DNA of 64,000 bases from the NCBI RefSeq assembly GCF_029953595.1, contig NZ_CP124535.1:3021001-3085000 (forward strand), written 5' to 3'. Below, piece by piece: positions 36,976 through 46,335 of this stretch (positions are counted from its first letter, which is position 1; every line of letters starts with the position of its first letter). The DNA comes from Fuscovulum ytuae (GTDB taxonomy: Bacteria > Pseudomonadota > Alphaproteobacteria > Rhodobacterales > Rhodobacteraceae). The notes below the pieces were generated by a model. That model made no database searches and was not told where the DNA came from. It saw only the letters and a program-made list of their open reading frames with translations. Position numbers and translations under genes: made by a program.

Positions 36976-37862
36976 CCATCGCAGCATTCGACACCGTTGC
37001 CATCGTGGATTGGTCGGCAAGCAATGGCCCGTCACCCGCCCGCCCCTCTGCCGATGCGATCTGGATCGGCACCGCGACCGCCGCAGGGACGGAAGCCCGC
37101 TATTTCCGCACCCGGGCCGAGGCCGAGGCACAACTTTCCGCCCTGATCGATGCCGAACGCACGGCAGATCGGCGCCTTCTGATCGGCTTTGATTTCCCGA
37201 TGGGCTATCCCAAGGGCTTTGCCGCCCGCCTGACCGGGCAGGCCGATCCCCGCGCCCTCTGGCGGTGGCTGGCCGAACGGGTGACGGATATGGGCAACCG
37301 CAACAACCGCTTTGCCGTGGCGGATGAAATCAACGCAAGTTTCGCCGCAAAGGCAGGGGCAGGGTCGGCGGGGGGCCCCTTCTGGGGCCGCCCCTCCGGC
37401 CTGCCCCTGTCCCATCTGCCAGAGCGAAAGGCCGTCGATTACCCCGCCCTCGGCCTGCCCGAACGCCGCGCTGTGGAGCGGTGCGTTCCCCGCGCGCAGC
37501 CTGTGTGGAAGCTCTTCACCACAGGCTCCGTCGGGTCGCAGGCCTTGATGGGCCTGCCCATGATCCACCGCCTGTCGCAATGCGCAGGCACCGCCGTCTG
37601 GCCTTTCGATCCGCCCGACACCTGCCCCATCGTTCTGTCCGAGGTTTACCCCTCGCTCCTCGCCCCTCTCGTCGCGCAACAGCCCGGCATCAAGGACGCG
37701 GCGCAGGTCACCCTTCTGGCCCGCGCGCTTTGGCGGCTTTCCGATCGGAGAGCGCTTGATCCCCTGTTTGCCGCCAAGGATATCGATGATCTCCACGAGG
37801 AAGGCTGGATCCTTGGCGCAGGCCATGAAACCGCGCTTCTCGCCGCGGCGGAGGGGCCATGA
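36972..37862 (+). CDS. Uncharacterised protein of the mob operon
   Basis: 296 residues, GTG start overlapping the mobB stop. The N-terminal VAIVDWSASNGPSPAR and RLLIGFDFPMGYPKGFAARL resemble the RNase H-like DUF429-type fold, in which short acidic motifs (VDWS, GFDFP) sit at strand ends. I do not know its role. Tight coupling on both sides (GTGA before, ATGA after) suggests a function tied to molybdenum cofactor, or merely operon inheritance. Confidence 0.6.
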   Translation: MTIAAFDTVAIVDWSASNGPSPARPSADAIWIGTATAAGTEARYFRTRAEAEAQLSALIDAERTADRRLLIGFDFPMGYPKGFAARLTGQADPRALWRWLAERVTDMGNRNNRFAVADEINASFAAKAGAGSAGGPFWGRPSGLPLSHLPERKAVDYPALGLPERRAVERCVPRAQPVWKLFTTGSVGSQALMGLPMIHRLSQCAGTAVWPFDPPDTCPIVLSEVYPSLLAPLVAQQPGIKDAAQVTLLARALWRLSDRRALDPLFAAKDIDDLHEEGWILGAGHETALLAAAEGP

Positions 37863-38452
37863 CCCGCACCGCCATCCGCATCGAACGGGGCCTGCCCGAT
37901 CACCTCCGCGCCGAGGCCGCCGCCCTTTACTGGCAGGCCTTTGGCGGCAAACTGGGCCGCGTCCTTGGCCCCGAAGAGGCCGCCCTACGCTTCCTCGCCC
38001 GTGTCATGCGCGCCGACCACTGCCTGACCGCCATCGACGCCGAAGGCCGCCTGCTGGGCCTTGCCGGGTTCAAGACCGGCCAGGGCAGCTTTGCCGGGGG
38101 AACCGATGCCGACCTCCGCGCCGTCTATGGCCAATTCGGCGGGCGCTGGCGCGGGCTTGTCCTGCGCCTTCTGGGCAATGAGGTGGACAACCGCCGCTTC
38201 CTGCTGGACGGCCTCTGCGTCAGCCGCGCCGCCCGTGGCCAAGGCGTCGGATCGGCGCTTTTGGAGGCCATCGTGACCGAGGCCCGCGCCCGTGGTTATC
38301 CGGCGGTCCGGCTGGATGTGGTCGATACAAACTGGCGTGCCAAGGCCCTTTATGAACGGCAAGGCTTCGTCGTGGCCCGCACCGCAGGCATCGGCCCTTT
38401 GCGCCTGATCTTCGGCTTCAACGCCGCCCATACGATGGTGCGGACAGTCTGA
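37859..38452 (+). CDS. GNAT-family N-acetyltransferase
   Basis: 197 residues. GNAT core: LDGLCVSRAARGQGVGSALLEAIVTEARARGYPAVRLDVVDTNWRAKALYERQGF, with the acetyl-CoA loop ARGQGVGSA and the C-terminal ALYERQGF. Substrate unknown. Start overlaps the preceding stop by ATGA, making it the last gene of the mob run. Confidence 0.85.
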   Translation: MTRTAIRIERGLPDHLRAEAAALYWQAFGGKLGRVLGPEEAALRFLARVMRADHCLTAIDAEGRLLGLAGFKTGQGSFAGGTDADLRAVYGQFGGRWRGLVLRLLGNEVDNRRFLLDGLCVSRAARGQGVGSALLEAIVTEARARGYPAVRLDVVDTNWRAKALYERQGFVVARTAGIGPLRLIFGFNAAHTMVRTV

Positions 38453-38573
38453 TCCCGGTCCCTTCGCGGCCCCACGCGAAAAAGGTGCATTCGTTCAAAA
38501 TCTATGCATACTTTCGGATGCCCCAAGCGAAAGGCGGCGGGGCCAAAACCGAAGAACCTAGGGAACCAGTGGA

Positions 38574-38999
38574 ATGCTCAACGAATTCAAAACCTTCATC
38601 GCCCGTGGCAATGTCGTCGATCTTGCTGTCGGTATCATCATTGGCGCGGCCTTCACCGCCATCGTCAATTCGCTTGTCGGCGACCTGATCAACCCAATCA
38701 TCGGCTTGGTCACGGGCGGGGTGGATTTCTCGAACCTCTTCATCGATCTGTCGGGCACCGACCCGGCCTCGCTTGCCGCTGCGCGCGATGCAGGCGCGCC
38801 GGTCTTTGCCTATGGGGCCTTCATCACCGCCGTGATCAACTTCCTGATCATTGCCTGGGTGGTGTTCCTTTTGGTCAAGGCGGTGAACAAGCTGAAAGAG
38901 GCCACCGCCAAGAAAGAGGCCGCCGAAGCCGCCGCCGCCCCGGCTGGCCCGACCGAACTTGATATCCTGATGGAGATCCGCGACGCGCTGAAGAAGTGA
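38574..38999 (+). CDS. mscL: Large-conductance mechanosensitive channel
   Basis: 141 residues: [35 protein letters not shown] (first helix with pore glycines), a periplasmic loop, second helix [23 protein letters not shown], and a C-terminal charged helix. It opens on strong membrane tension to release solutes in osmotic downshock. Confidence 0.95.
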   Translation: MLNEFKTFIARGNVVDLAVGIIIGAAFTAIVNSLVGDLINPIIGLVTGGVDFSNLFIDLSGTDPASLAAARDAGAPVFAYGAFITAVINFLIIAWVVFLLVKAVNKLKEATAKKEAAEAAAAPAGPTELDILMEIRDALKK

Positions 39000-39019
39000 C
39001 ATCCGCGTCTGTGGCGAAA

Positions 39020-39043
39020 GGGCCGCGGGTCATCCCGCGGCCC
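39020..39043. terminator. Bidirectional hairpin between mscL and ald
   Basis: GGGCCGCGGG (39020-39029) and CCCGCGGCCC (39034-39043) form a perfect 10-bp stem with loop TCAT in the 52-bp gap between these convergent genes, ideal for a shared terminator. ATCTCATTTC follows on the plus strand. Confidence 0.65.
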
Positions 39044-39051
39044 ATCTCATT

Positions 39052-40170
39052 TCAAAGTGCCAAGGCCTCGGCCCCGCTGATCGAGGGCAGACCCAGCGCC
39101 GTGCCCACCGCCTCATAGGTCAGCTTGCCCTTATGGGTGTTCAACCCGTTCAACAGATGCCGATCCTCGGCGCAGGCGCGTTTCCACCCCTTGTCCGCCA
39201 AGGCCAGCATGAAGGGCATTGTCGCATTCCCCAAAGCCAGCGTTGACGTCCGCGCCACCGCGCCCGGCATATTCGCCACGCAGTAATGCAGGATGCCGTC
39301 CACCTCATAGATCGGGTCCTGATGGGTGGTCGCGCGGCTCGTTTCGAAACATCCACCTTGATCGATTGCCACATCCACGATGGCCGCGCCGGGCTTCATC
39401 GTCTTCAACTGCGCCCGCGTCACCAGCTTTGGTGCTGCCGCGCCGGGGATCAGCACCGCCCCGATCACCATATCGGCCTCGGCCACAAGGTCCGCCGTTA
39501 GCCCTGCGCTGGCATAGCCCGTCTTCACCGTGCCGTGGAAGATGTCGTCCAAATAGCGCAGGCGCGGCACTGACCGATCAAGGATGGTGACATCCGCCCC
39601 CATCCCCGCCGCCACCCGCGCCGCATGGGTGCCGACCACCCCGCCGCCGATCACCACCACCTTGGCAGGCAACACGCCGGGAACCCCGCCCAGCAGCACG
39701 CCACGCCCGCCATTGGCCTTTTGCAGCGTCCATGCCCCGACCTGCGGGGCCAATCGCCCCGCCACCTCGGACATCGGGGCCAAGAGGGGCAACCCGCCCC
39801 GGTCATCCGTCACGGTTTCATAGGCAATCGCCGTGACGCCGGATTTCAACAGGTCATGGGTCTGTTCCGGATCCGGGGCAAGATGCAAATAGGTGAACAA
39901 CACCTGCCCCTCACGCAGCCGCGCCCGTTCCACCGCCTGCGGTTCCTTCACCTTCACGATCATCTCGGATTTGGCAAAGACCTCGGCCGCATCGGCGGCG
40001 ATGGCCGCGCCTGCTGCGATGTAATCGGCATCGGCAAAGCCCGCGCCCAGCCCCGCGCCGGTTTCCACCAGCACCTCATGCCCATGTGCCACCGCTTCGC
40101 GCGCCGCAATCGGCGTCATGCCAACGCGAAACTCCTGCGGCTTGATCTCTTTCGGACATCCGATCTTCAT
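39052..40170 (-). CDS. ald: Alanine dehydrogenase
   Basis: 372 residues. N-terminus [20 protein letters not shown], substrate region VKVKEPQ, NAD site [28 protein letters not shown], and [11 protein letters not shown] with the [21 protein letters not shown] block. It interconverts alanine with pyruvate and ammonia. ATG 40170 is the family start. Divergent from an Lrp-type regulator, which very likely controls it. Confidence 0.95.
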   Translation of the reverse strand: MKIGCPKEIKPQEFRVGMTPIAAREAVAHGHEVLVETGAGLGAGFADADYIAAGAAIAADAAEVFAKSEMIVKVKEPQAVERARLREGQVLFTYLHLAPDPEQTHDLLKSGVTAIAYETVTDDRGGLPLLAPMSEVAGRLAPQVGAWTLQKANGGRGVLLGGVPGVLPAKVVVIGGGVVGTHAARVAAGMGADVTILDRSVPRLRYLDDIFHGTVKTGYASAGLTADLVAEADMVIGAVLIPGAAAPKLVTRAQLKTMKPGAAIVDVAIDQGGCFETSRATTHQDPIYEVDGILHYCVANMPGAVARTSTLALGNATMPFMLALADKGWKRACAEDRHLLNGLNTHKGKLTYEAVGTALGLPSISGAEALAL

Positions 40171-40273
40171 CTGACTTCTCTCTCTCCCGTGCGGGCCCTC
40201 CTCGGCCCGGATGGGAAAAGCTTCCGCCAGATCGGATGCAATTGCTTTGAATACTGGATGACGCCGGGCAGGC

Positions 40274-40296
40274 TTTGCGGTAACTTTCACCGCAAA
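40274..40296. promoter_or_regulatory. Palindrome between ald and the Lrp-type gene
   Basis: TTTGCGGT (40274-40281) and ACCGCAAA (40289-40296) are perfect 8-bp arms with spacer AACTTTC, 29 bp before the regulator start and 104 bp before ald. This symmetry and place fit an operator for the Lrp/AsnC protein encoded alongside. Confidence 0.6.
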
Positions 40297-40325
40297 TGGC
40301 ACTTTTGGCGAAGGTTTCTTCCACA

Positions 40326-40787
40326 ATGTCCGAACTTGACGCAACCGACCGCCGTATCCTGACCGTCTTGCAGAAGGAAGGCCGCATCACCAATGCCGAA
40401 TTGTCGGAACGGGTGAACCTCTCACCCTCGGCCTGCCACCGCCGCACCCAGCGGCTTGAGGAAGAGGGGTTCATCGCCGGTTACGTGGCGCTGCTCGACC
40501 CCCGCCGCCTAGGCCGTCCGACGACGGTCTATGTGGAGATCACGCTGCAAGGGCAGGCCGATGAATTGCTGGATGCGTTTGAACGTGAGGTGGCCCGCAT
40601 TCCCGACATCCTCGAATGCCATCTGATGGCGGGGCAGGCGGATTACCTTTTAAAGATCCTCGCGCAGGATACCGAAGACTTCGCGCGCATCCACCGTCAG
40701 TATCTGTCGCGCCTGCCGGGGGTCCGTCAGATGCATTCCTCCTTCGCATTGCGGACGGTGGTGCAAACGACGGCGCTGGCCGTGTGA
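40326..40787 (+). CDS. Lrp/AsnC-family regulator
   Basis: 153 residues. Winged HTH ([47 protein letters not shown]) and a C-terminal RAM effector domain ([23 protein letters not shown] ... [12 protein letters not shown]). Divergent to ald, so probably an alanine-responsive activator like AldR types. ATG 40326 starts directly before the HTH. Confidence 0.9.
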   Translation: MSELDATDRRILTVLQKEGRITNAELSERVNLSPSACHRRTQRLEEEGFIAGYVALLDPRRLGRPTTVYVEITLQGQADELLDAFEREVARIPDILECHLMAGQADYLLKILAQDTEDFARIHRQYLSRLPGVRQMHSSFALRTVVQTTALAV

Positions 40788-40794
40788 GGGGGGA

Positions 40795-40839
40795 CGGAAT
40801 TTGACGCAAATTCCGCACCGAAATCTGGCGCAGATTTCG
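40795..40839. repeat. 45-nt double-palindrome unit B1
   Basis: Arm CGGAATTTG (40795-40803, loop ACG, complement to 40815), linker CAC, arm CGAAATCTG (40819-40827, loop GCG, complement 40831-40839). It begins 8 nt after the stop of the Lrp-type gene. Confidence 0.8.
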
Positions 40840-40867
40840 GTGACCCACCGGGTACAAGGTTGACAGA

Positions 40868-40912
40868 CGAAATCTGCGTCAGATTTCGCCGCGATTTCTG
40901 CGCCAGAAATCG
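40868..40912. repeat. 45-nt double-palindrome unit B2
   Basis: Arm CGAAATCTG (40868-40876, loop CGT, complement 40880-40888), linker CCG, arm CGATTTCTG (40892-40900, loop CGC, complement 40904-40912). Unlike the other three units its first palindrome is the CGAAATCTG type, so units are assembled from interchangeable palindromes. Confidence 0.8.
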
Positions 40913-41079
40913 CGCTGCATCAGCGCACGATTAACCATGAATCGACCCCGATCTCTGCTGAAATTTGTATGTACAGTTTGCTGCACAAAAGGCGGCACAA
41001 AACAGGGCACAAATGTTTTCATCCATCCCGCTGAAAAACCAAACGAAATCCGCGAGTCTTAAGCAGCGAGGCAATGAAA

Positions 41080-41105
41080 AACCCCCGGCCTTGCGGACGG
41101 GGGTT
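41080..41105 (-). terminator. Intrinsic terminator of rpsU
   Basis: AACCCCCG (41080-41087) and CGGGGGTT (41098-41105) form a stem with a 10-nt loop; on the minus strand the stem is followed by TTTC. It lies 38 bp past the rpsU stop. Confidence 0.75.
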
Positions 41106-41143
41106 GATCGGGCGGGGATCGCTCCCCCAGTGTCGCTAACGCC

Positions 41144-41350
41144 TTAAAGGGCGCCTTCGCGCTGCGCCTTCTTGCGCGCGAGTTTGCGCGCACGGCGGAC
41201 CGCTTCGGCTTGCTCGCGCGCTTTCTTGACGGACGGTTTCTCGAAATGCTGCTTAAGCTTCATTTCACGGAAAACGCCTTCGCGCTGGAGCTTTTTCTTC
41301 AGGGCACGGAGTGCCTGTTCGACGTTATTGTCGCGGACGCTGACCTGCAT
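41144..41350 (-). CDS. rpsU: 30S ribosomal protein S21
   Basis: 68 residues: [61 protein letters not shown], the bS21 signature with a basic C-terminal helix. It sits on the small subunit near the anti-Shine-Dalgarno region. Alone in its transcript, followed by a clear terminator. Confidence 0.96.
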   Translation of the reverse strand: MQVSVRDNNVEQALRALKKKLQREGVFREMKLKQHFEKPSVKKAREQAEAVRRARKLARKKAQREGAL

Positions 41351-41470
41351 GTGGTTGTCACCACCTTCCTAAGTTAGAGTTGCACTACAGTGTGCAGGCG
41401 CGCGCCCTATAACAAAGGAAACGCGGCCTGTCCACCGATGCCGCCACCGCCACCCGTGAAGGAGACCGCC

Positions 41471-42175
41471 ATGGAAAGCCAGCAACCCCCTGAAAACGCG
41501 CGCGAAGCGGTGCTGAATGCGGCGCTGTCCCATGTGCCCTTCGACGGCTGGTCCGAAACCACCCTGCGCGCTGCCATTGCCGATTCGGGCGTGGCAGAGG
41601 GGTTGGCGCGCGCCCTTTACCCCCGTGGCGGTGTCGATCTTGCCGTGGCCTATCACAAGGACGGCGACCGCCGCATGGTCGAAACCCTTGGAATGACTGA
41701 CCTTTCCCAGATGCGCTTTCGCGACCGCATCGCCTTTGCCGTGCGCACTCGGCTTGATCTCGTGGAAGACCGCGAACTCGTCCGTCGGGGCACCACGCTC
41801 TTTGCACTGCCGCAGTACGCCGCCGAAGGGGCAAAGCTGATCTGGGGCACATCTGACGCCATCTGGACGGCGCTGGGCGATACGACACGCGATCTGAACT
41901 GGTATTCCAAACGCGCCACCCTTTCCGCCGTCTACGGCTCCACCGTCCTATACTGGCTGGGGGATGACAGCCTCGGCCATCAGGCGACATGGGATTTCCT
42001 CGACCGCCGCATCGCTGACGTGATGCAAATCGAAACCTTGAAGGCCAAGATCAAGGACAACCCGCTTGGCAAGGCCCTGCTTGCAGGCCCCGCCAAGGTG
42101 ATGGAGAAATGGCGCGTGCCGACAGTTCCCGATGACCTGCCCGGCAAGATGATGGATCGCTTCCGGCAAGGCTAA
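41471..42175 (+). CDS. COQ9 family protein
   Basis: 234 residues. FDGWSETTLRAAIADSGV near the start, LDLVEDRELVRRGTTLFALPQYAAEGAKLIWGTSDAIWTALGDTTRDLNWYSKRATLSAVYGSTVLYWLGDDS as the TetR-like lipid-binding core of COQ9. In eukaryotes COQ9 presents quinone intermediates to COQ7; the bacterial role is presumably in ubiquinone synthesis. ATG 41471 follows GGAGACC. Confidence 0.88.
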   Translation: MESQQPPENAREAVLNAALSHVPFDGWSETTLRAAIADSGVAEGLARALYPRGGVDLAVAYHKDGDRRMVETLGMTDLSQMRFRDRIAFAVRTRLDLVEDRELVRRGTTLFALPQYAAEGAKLIWGTSDAIWTALGDTTRDLNWYSKRATLSAVYGSTVLYWLGDDSLGHQATWDFLDRRIADVMQIETLKAKIKDNPLGKALLAGPAKVMEKWRVPTVPDDLPGKMMDRFRQG

Positions 42176-42190
42176 GACCAAGGATTTACA

Positions 42191-43180
42191 ATGGAACTTT
42201 CCCACACGATGCGCGCCGTGGAAATTACCGAACCCGGCGGGCCGGAGGTTTTGAAACCATGTACCCGTCCCGTTCCGGTGCCGGGCCACGGCCAGATCGT
42301 TATCCGCGTCGCCTATGCCGGGGTGAACCGCCCCGATGCCCTGCAACGCGCCGGAAGCTATGCGCCGCCCGCCAATGCCTCGCCCCTGCCGGGGCTAGAG
42401 GCGTCGGGAACCGTGGTCGAAATCGGCCCCGGCGTGACGCGCTGGTCAATCGGCGACAAGGTCTGCGCCCTCCTGCCGGGCGGCGGCTATGCAGAATATG
42501 TCACCACCCCGGAAGCCCACGCCCTGCCCATTCCCGAAGGCCTGTCGCTGCGCGAAGCGGCCTGCCTGCCCGAAACCTGCTTTACCGTCTGGTCGAATGT
42601 GGTGATGCGCGGCGGGCTGAAGGCGGGGGAACGGTTCCTCGTCCATGGCGGGTCGTCCGGCATCGGCACCACCGCGATTCAGATCGCCAAGGCGCTGGGC
42701 GCACGGGTCTTCACCACCGCCGGGTCAGATGACAAATGCGCCGCCTGTGAGGCGCTTGGCGCGGACAAGGCGCTGAACTACCGCACGGGTGATTTCGTCG
42801 CCATGATGCATGATGAAGGCGGCGCGCAGCTCATCCTCGACATGGTCGGTGGCAGCTATTTGCCCCGCAATGTCAAAGCCTTGGCAACCGAAGGGCGATT
42901 GGTGCAGATCGCCTTCTTGCAAGGCCCTAAGGTCGAGTTGAACTTTGCCGAGGTGATGATGCGCCGCCTCACCATCACAGGATCGACCCTGCGCCCGCAA
43001 AGCGACCTTGCCAAGGCCCGCATCGCGGCGGAGGTCGAGGCGCATGTCTGGCCGATGATCGCTGCCGGAAAGCTGCGCCCCGTGATGGACAGCGAATTCC
43101 CGTTGCAAGACGCCGCCGCCGCCCATGCCCGCATGGAAAGCTCCGGCCATGTGGGCAAGATCGTGCTGAAGGTGGAGTGA
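42191..43180 (+). CDS. NAD(P)H quinone oxidoreductase, zeta-crystallin type
   Basis: 329-residue medium-chain reductase without the zinc ligands of alcohol dehydrogenases. NRPDALQRAGSY, GLEASGTV, GERFLVHGGSSGIGTTAIQIAKALGARV (nucleotide-binding) and the C-terminal HARMESSGHVGKIVL fit the PIG3/quinone oxidoreductase group. It begins 15 bp after the COQ9 gene and probably shares its transcript. Confidence 0.87.
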   Translation: MELSHTMRAVEITEPGGPEVLKPCTRPVPVPGHGQIVIRVAYAGVNRPDALQRAGSYAPPANASPLPGLEASGTVVEIGPGVTRWSIGDKVCALLPGGGYAEYVTTPEAHALPIPEGLSLREAACLPETCFTVWSNVVMRGGLKAGERFLVHGGSSGIGTTAIQIAKALGARVFTTAGSDDKCAACEALGADKALNYRTGDFVAMMHDEGGAQLILDMVGGSYLPRNVKALATEGRLVQIAFLQGPKVELNFAEVMMRRLTITGSTLRPQSDLAKARIAAEVEAHVWPMIAAGKLRPVMDSEFPLQDAAAAHARMESSGHVGKIVLKVE

Positions 43181-43636
43181 TCAGACCTCGTCCAGCGCCG
43201 CTTGCAGGATCGGGGGCAGCTTTGACGGTCCCATCCCGGTCAGCGTTTTGGGAATGGTGCAAAGCAGGTTGATCTTCCCAGGCCCCGTCACCGCATCCTG
43301 CCGATCCAGTTCCGCCCGCACCGCGCCCAGAACCTGCGGCGCCGCTGCGATCATCACGGGTCGCGTCCCTGCAACCTTCTTCAGCTGGCCCACCACCTGT
43401 GCGGCCAGCCGCTCTCCGCCGATCCGGTCCAGATCGGGCATTTCCATCGCGGAACGGTGATCCTTGCCCACATCATGCATGCGCCCCGGCCTGTCGCTAT
43501 AGGGGGCCGGCGGGTCCGCCTCGATCCTGTCCACCTCCTGCAGATGCGGCCTGTCCACCGTCCCGGTATTTTCCAGAATGATGGCCCGCTCCTCGTCCAT
43601 CACAATCGCCCATGTTCCCTTCGCCAGAAGTGCCAT
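43181..43636 (-). CDS. Host attachment family protein
   Basis: 151 residues: LAKGTWAIVMDEERAIILENTG then a middle with DRPGRMHDVGKDHRSAMEMPDLDRIGGERLAAQVVGQLKKVA and IAAAPQVLGAVRAELD. This pattern is that of the host-attachment protein family (Agrobacterium attachment genes; related to archaeal Pelota/eRF1-like folds). Molecular function is unclear. It meets the quinone oxidoreductase gene end to end. ATG 43636 is taken. Confidence 0.75.
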   Translation of the reverse strand: MALLAKGTWAIVMDEERAIILENTGTVDRPHLQEVDRIEADPPAPYSDRPGRMHDVGKDHRSAMEMPDLDRIGGERLAAQVVGQLKKVAGTRPVMIAAAPQVLGAVRAELDRQDAVTGPGKINLLCTIPKTLTGMGPSKLPPILQAALDEV

Positions 43637-43715
43637 GTTCCTGTCCCTTCCAAGGTGAGTCGGTCCACGGATTAAACACCCGCGCCTAAGTCCCCGCCCT
43701 GATCTGGCGCAAATC

Positions 43716-44363
43716 TTAACGCACTGCCTCCATCCCAATCACACCCCGGCAGACCCGGCCCACATCTCCACTGCAGGCGCGGAATTCCAGCCCCTTGGTC
43801 AGGCAGATGCGCACCTCTTGCACCATACCCTGACGGCAGGTGACCACCACATCCTCCGGCACAAGCATCTGATTTGCCGCAAGAAATGCGTCCTCTACCA
43901 CATCTGCCTCCAGCCGGATGTCGCGTGCAAGGCCGCGGAACACCTCTGGCACCGTGACCCGCGCCCGCGCCTGCCGGGCCAAATCGTAGAACTCCGACGC
44001 TGAGAGCCCCGAACAGCGCCCGTGCTTTTTCCACTGGTAAAAGGCCGCCCCCGCGCCTCCGAACAGGTCCGCCTGCGCCGACGTCATCGAACGCGGCGGG
44101 TCCCGCTCTGCCGTCCGGCAGAAGCTGGGCCAGCCGTCCTCGTATTGTGGCCAAAGCCCGTGCAGCACGAAATCCAACCCCCGCCCGGCATCGCATTGCG
44201 GGTCGTCGCGCGCATCGCCCTCCAATGCGCACCAACTGGCCGACCATGACAGGGCCATCACGTAATAGTCGAAATCCCCCGCCCTCTCGCCCTCGGCCCG
44301 CGCGACCCCCGTCATCGCCCCCGTCATCGCCAGCGCCACTAGTACCGCAAAGATCACACGCAT
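43716..44363 (-). CDS. Ribonuclease T2 family enzyme
   Basis: 215 residues with a signal peptide (MRVIFAVLVALAMTGAMTGVARA), so probably periplasmic. Both catalytic blocks are present: CAS I FVLHGLWPQ (H68) and CAS II QWKKHGRCSG (H114), where many family members have EWxKHGTC. It should cut RNA non-specifically through 2',3'-cyclic phosphates. ATG 44363 follows AGGGAAGGGAAA. Confidence 0.9.
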   Translation of the reverse strand: MRVIFAVLVALAMTGAMTGVARAEGERAGDFDYYVMALSWSASWCALEGDARDDPQCDAGRGLDFVLHGLWPQYEDGWPSFCRTAERDPPRSMTSAQADLFGGAGAAFYQWKKHGRCSGLSASEFYDLARQARARVTVPEVFRGLARDIRLEADVVEDAFLAANQMLVPEDVVVTCRQGMVQEVRICLTKGLEFRACSGDVGRVCRGVIGMEAVR

Positions 44364-44487
44364 TTTCCCTTCCCTCCGCTTGCGAAACTGACTATATCCG
44401 CGCCTGAACTTCCCCGAAATCGTGGAATGGCGGCCCCGGTCGCAGCCGATTTCCCGGCCAGAGAAAGATATTGCAAGGAGCGATCCG

Positions 44488-45246
44488 ATGACGAAGCCCC
44501 TCATGGCAAAGGCCACCGCCGTCTGGCTTGTGGACAACACCACCCTGTCTTTCAAGCAGATCGCCGATTTCTGCGGGATGCACGAACTTGAGGTGCAGGG
44601 CATCGCTGATGGCGACGTGGCAGCCGGCGTGAAGGGTTTCGATCCCATCGCCAACAACCAACTGGAACAGATCGAGATCGAGCGTGGTCAGGCCGATCCG
44701 GCCTATAAGCTCCGCCTGAAGCACAACCTTGCCGCCGTGGGCGAGGAAAAGCGTCGCGGCCCGCGCTACACCCCCCTGTCCAAGCGTCAGGATCGCCCAG
44801 CGGCGATCCTTTGGCTGGTGAAGTTCCACCCGGAATTGTCGGATGGTGCCATCGGCAAACTGGTCGGCACGACGAAGCCGACCATCCAGTCGATCCGGGA
44901 ACGGACCCATTGGAACATCAACAACATCACGCCCATCGACCCCGTTGCCCTTGGCCTGTGCCGTCAGACCGAACTGGATACCGCGGTGCAGCAGGCGGCC
45001 CGCCGCAAGGCTTCCGAGGGGTCTGTCATGTCGGATGACGAACGGCGGAAACTGGTGTCGACCGAACAATCGCTTGGCATGTCGGACGATCCCAAGATGC
45101 CCACCGGCCTTGAAGGCCTTGCCGCCTTCACCCGCCGCGAAGAGGAAGAAAAGCCCGCCGATTTCTCGGATGCCGAAAGCTTCTTCAATCTGCCGCAATC
45201 GGATGACGATGACGAGGATGAGGAAGACGATACCCGCCGCCGCTGA
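44488..45246 (+). CDS. trcR: Cell cycle regulator TrcR (DUF1013)
   Basis: 252 residues. MAKATAVWLVDNTTLSFKQIADFCGMHELEVQGIADGD, then KRRGPRYTPLSKRQDRPAAILWLVKFHPELSDGAIGKLVGTTKPTIQSIRERTHWN; two helix-turn-helix-like parts and an acidic C-terminal tail (DDDDEDEED). This is the DUF1013 family, named TrcR as a cell-cycle transcription regulator in alphaproteobacteria. ATG 44488 has AAGGAG upstream. A strong terminator follows. Confidence 0.85.
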   Translation: MTKPLMAKATAVWLVDNTTLSFKQIADFCGMHELEVQGIADGDVAAGVKGFDPIANNQLEQIEIERGQADPAYKLRLKHNLAAVGEEKRRGPRYTPLSKRQDRPAAILWLVKFHPELSDGAIGKLVGTTKPTIQSIRERTHWNINNITPIDPVALGLCRQTELDTAVQQAARRKASEGSVMSDDERRKLVSTEQSLGMSDDPKMPTGLEGLAAFTRREEEEKPADFSDAESFFNLPQSDDDDEDEEDDTRRR

Positions 45247-45268
45247 TGGCTGTGGGCAATAGGATCAG

Positions 45269-45303
45269 GGGCCGGGAGCGTATTGCCCGGCCCTTTTCCT
45301 TTT
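45269..45303 (+). terminator. Intrinsic terminator of trcR
   Basis: GGGCCGGG (45269-45276) pairs with CCCGGCCC (45286-45293), loop of 9, followed by TTTTCCTTTT. It ends 7 bp short of the convergent recR gene. Confidence 0.8.
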
Positions 45304-45309
45304 CTGCGT

Positions 45310-45918
45310 TTAGAAAGACTTCCGCGCCCGCAGCGCCGCGCCCAACGTGCCGTCGTCAAGGTAATCCAACTCACCACCAATCGGCACGCCTTGGGCGAGG
45401 GAGGTGACTGTCACCTCAAGTCCGGCCAGAGCATCGGCGATGTAATGGGCCGTTGTCTGCCCATCCACCGTTGCGTTCAGCGCAAGGATCACTTCGCGCG
45501 CGCCCTCAGCCGCCACCCGGTCGATCAGGGCGGGGATGCGCAATTCCTCTGGCCCTACGGCATCCAGCGCGGAAAGTGTGCCTCCCAGAACGTGATAGCG
45601 CCCGCGGAACACACCGGCGCGTTCCAGCGCCCAGAGGTCCGCCACATCCTCCACCACGCAAATCTCGCCCGTGGCACGGCGGTCATCGGCGCAGATGGGG
45701 CACAGGTCCGCAGTCCCGATATTGCCGCAGACCCGGCAATCGCGGGCCGAGGCCGCGACCTGTGCCATGGCCTGTGCCAAGGGTGCCATCAACGCCCCCC
45801 GGCGTTTCAACAAAACCAAAACCGCGCGGCGGGCGGAACGCGGCCCAAGCCCCGGCAGACGCGCCATTAGGTCGATCAACGCCTCGATCTCGCGCGGGGT
45901 CTCGCCCCCGTTGCCCAT
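45310..45918 (-). CDS. recR: Recombination mediator RecR
   Basis: 202 residues: helix-hairpin-helix start [26 protein letters not shown]4 zinc finger [16 protein letters not shown], and the Toprim domain with [13 protein letters not shown] and the C-terminal [20 protein letters not shown]. It loads RecA at gaps with RecFO. Cluster recR-ybaB-x-dnaX is the common bacterial order. Confidence 0.95.
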   Translation of the reverse strand: MGNGGETPREIEALIDLMARLPGLGPRSARRAVLVLLKRRGALMAPLAQAMAQVAASARDCRVCGNIGTADLCPICADDRRATGEICVVEDVADLWALERAGVFRGRYHVLGGTLSALDAVGPEELRIPALIDRVAAEGAREVILALNATVDGQTTAHYIADALAGLEVTVTSLAQGVPIGGELDYLDDGTLGAALRARKSF

Positions 45919-45928
45919 GGAGGCCGCC

Positions 45929-46282
45929 TTAGAAAGGCAGTTTCATATCGGCGGGCAGGCCAAGCGCCTCGGTCATCCGGCGCATCTCTTCGGCCATGCG
46001 GTTCTGGCCCCTGACCTGCGCGTCTTTGATGGCGGCGATGATCAAGTCCTCCACCACCTCTTTTTCCGAGGCGACAAGGATCGACGGGTCGATATCCAGC
46101 CCCGTCACCTCGCCCTTGGCCGTTGCCCGTACTTTCACAAGGCCCGCGCCCGATTCACCCACCACGACGGTCGATGCCATCTGCTCCTGCATCTCGGCCA
46201 TCTTGGCCTGCATCTCCTGCGCGGCCTTCATCATCTTGGCCATGTCGCCCAGTCCGCCCAGACCGCCCAATCCCTTCAGCAT
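45929..46282 (-). CDS. YbaB/EbfC nucleoid-associated protein
   Basis: 117 residues: [36 protein letters not shown] (coiled helices) then the beta core with [21 protein letters not shown] and the C-terminal [17 protein letters not shown] small DNA-binding protein encoded between dnaX and recR in many bacteria. ATG 46282 gives the family start. Confidence 0.92.
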   Translation of the reverse strand: MLKGLGGLGGLGDMAKMMKAAQEMQAKMAEMQEQMASTVVVGESGAGLVKVRATAKGEVTGLDIDPSILVASEKEVVEDLIIAAIKDAQVRGQNRMAEEMRRMTEALGLPADMKLPF

Positions 46283-46335
46283 CGCGCCGCTCCTTCCATG
46301 ATCTTTTGCAGTGATAGGGGTTGCCCCCCGTTGCT

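Larger units (their letters stand above)
40788..41143. other. 356-bp gap between lrp-type gene and rpsU
   Basis: It holds two 45-nt palindrome units (40795-40839, 40868-40912), then an AT-richer stretch (about 40925-41075) with no hairpin or gene that I can support, then the rpsU terminator. A 60-codon frame at 40965-41147 runs through the terminator and is rejected. Confidence 0.6.

Noticed and set aside
40965-41147. 60-codon plus-strand frame before rpsU
   Set aside because: It crosses the rpsU terminator and ends inside rpsU, with no ribosome site; composition reflects the AT-richer gap.
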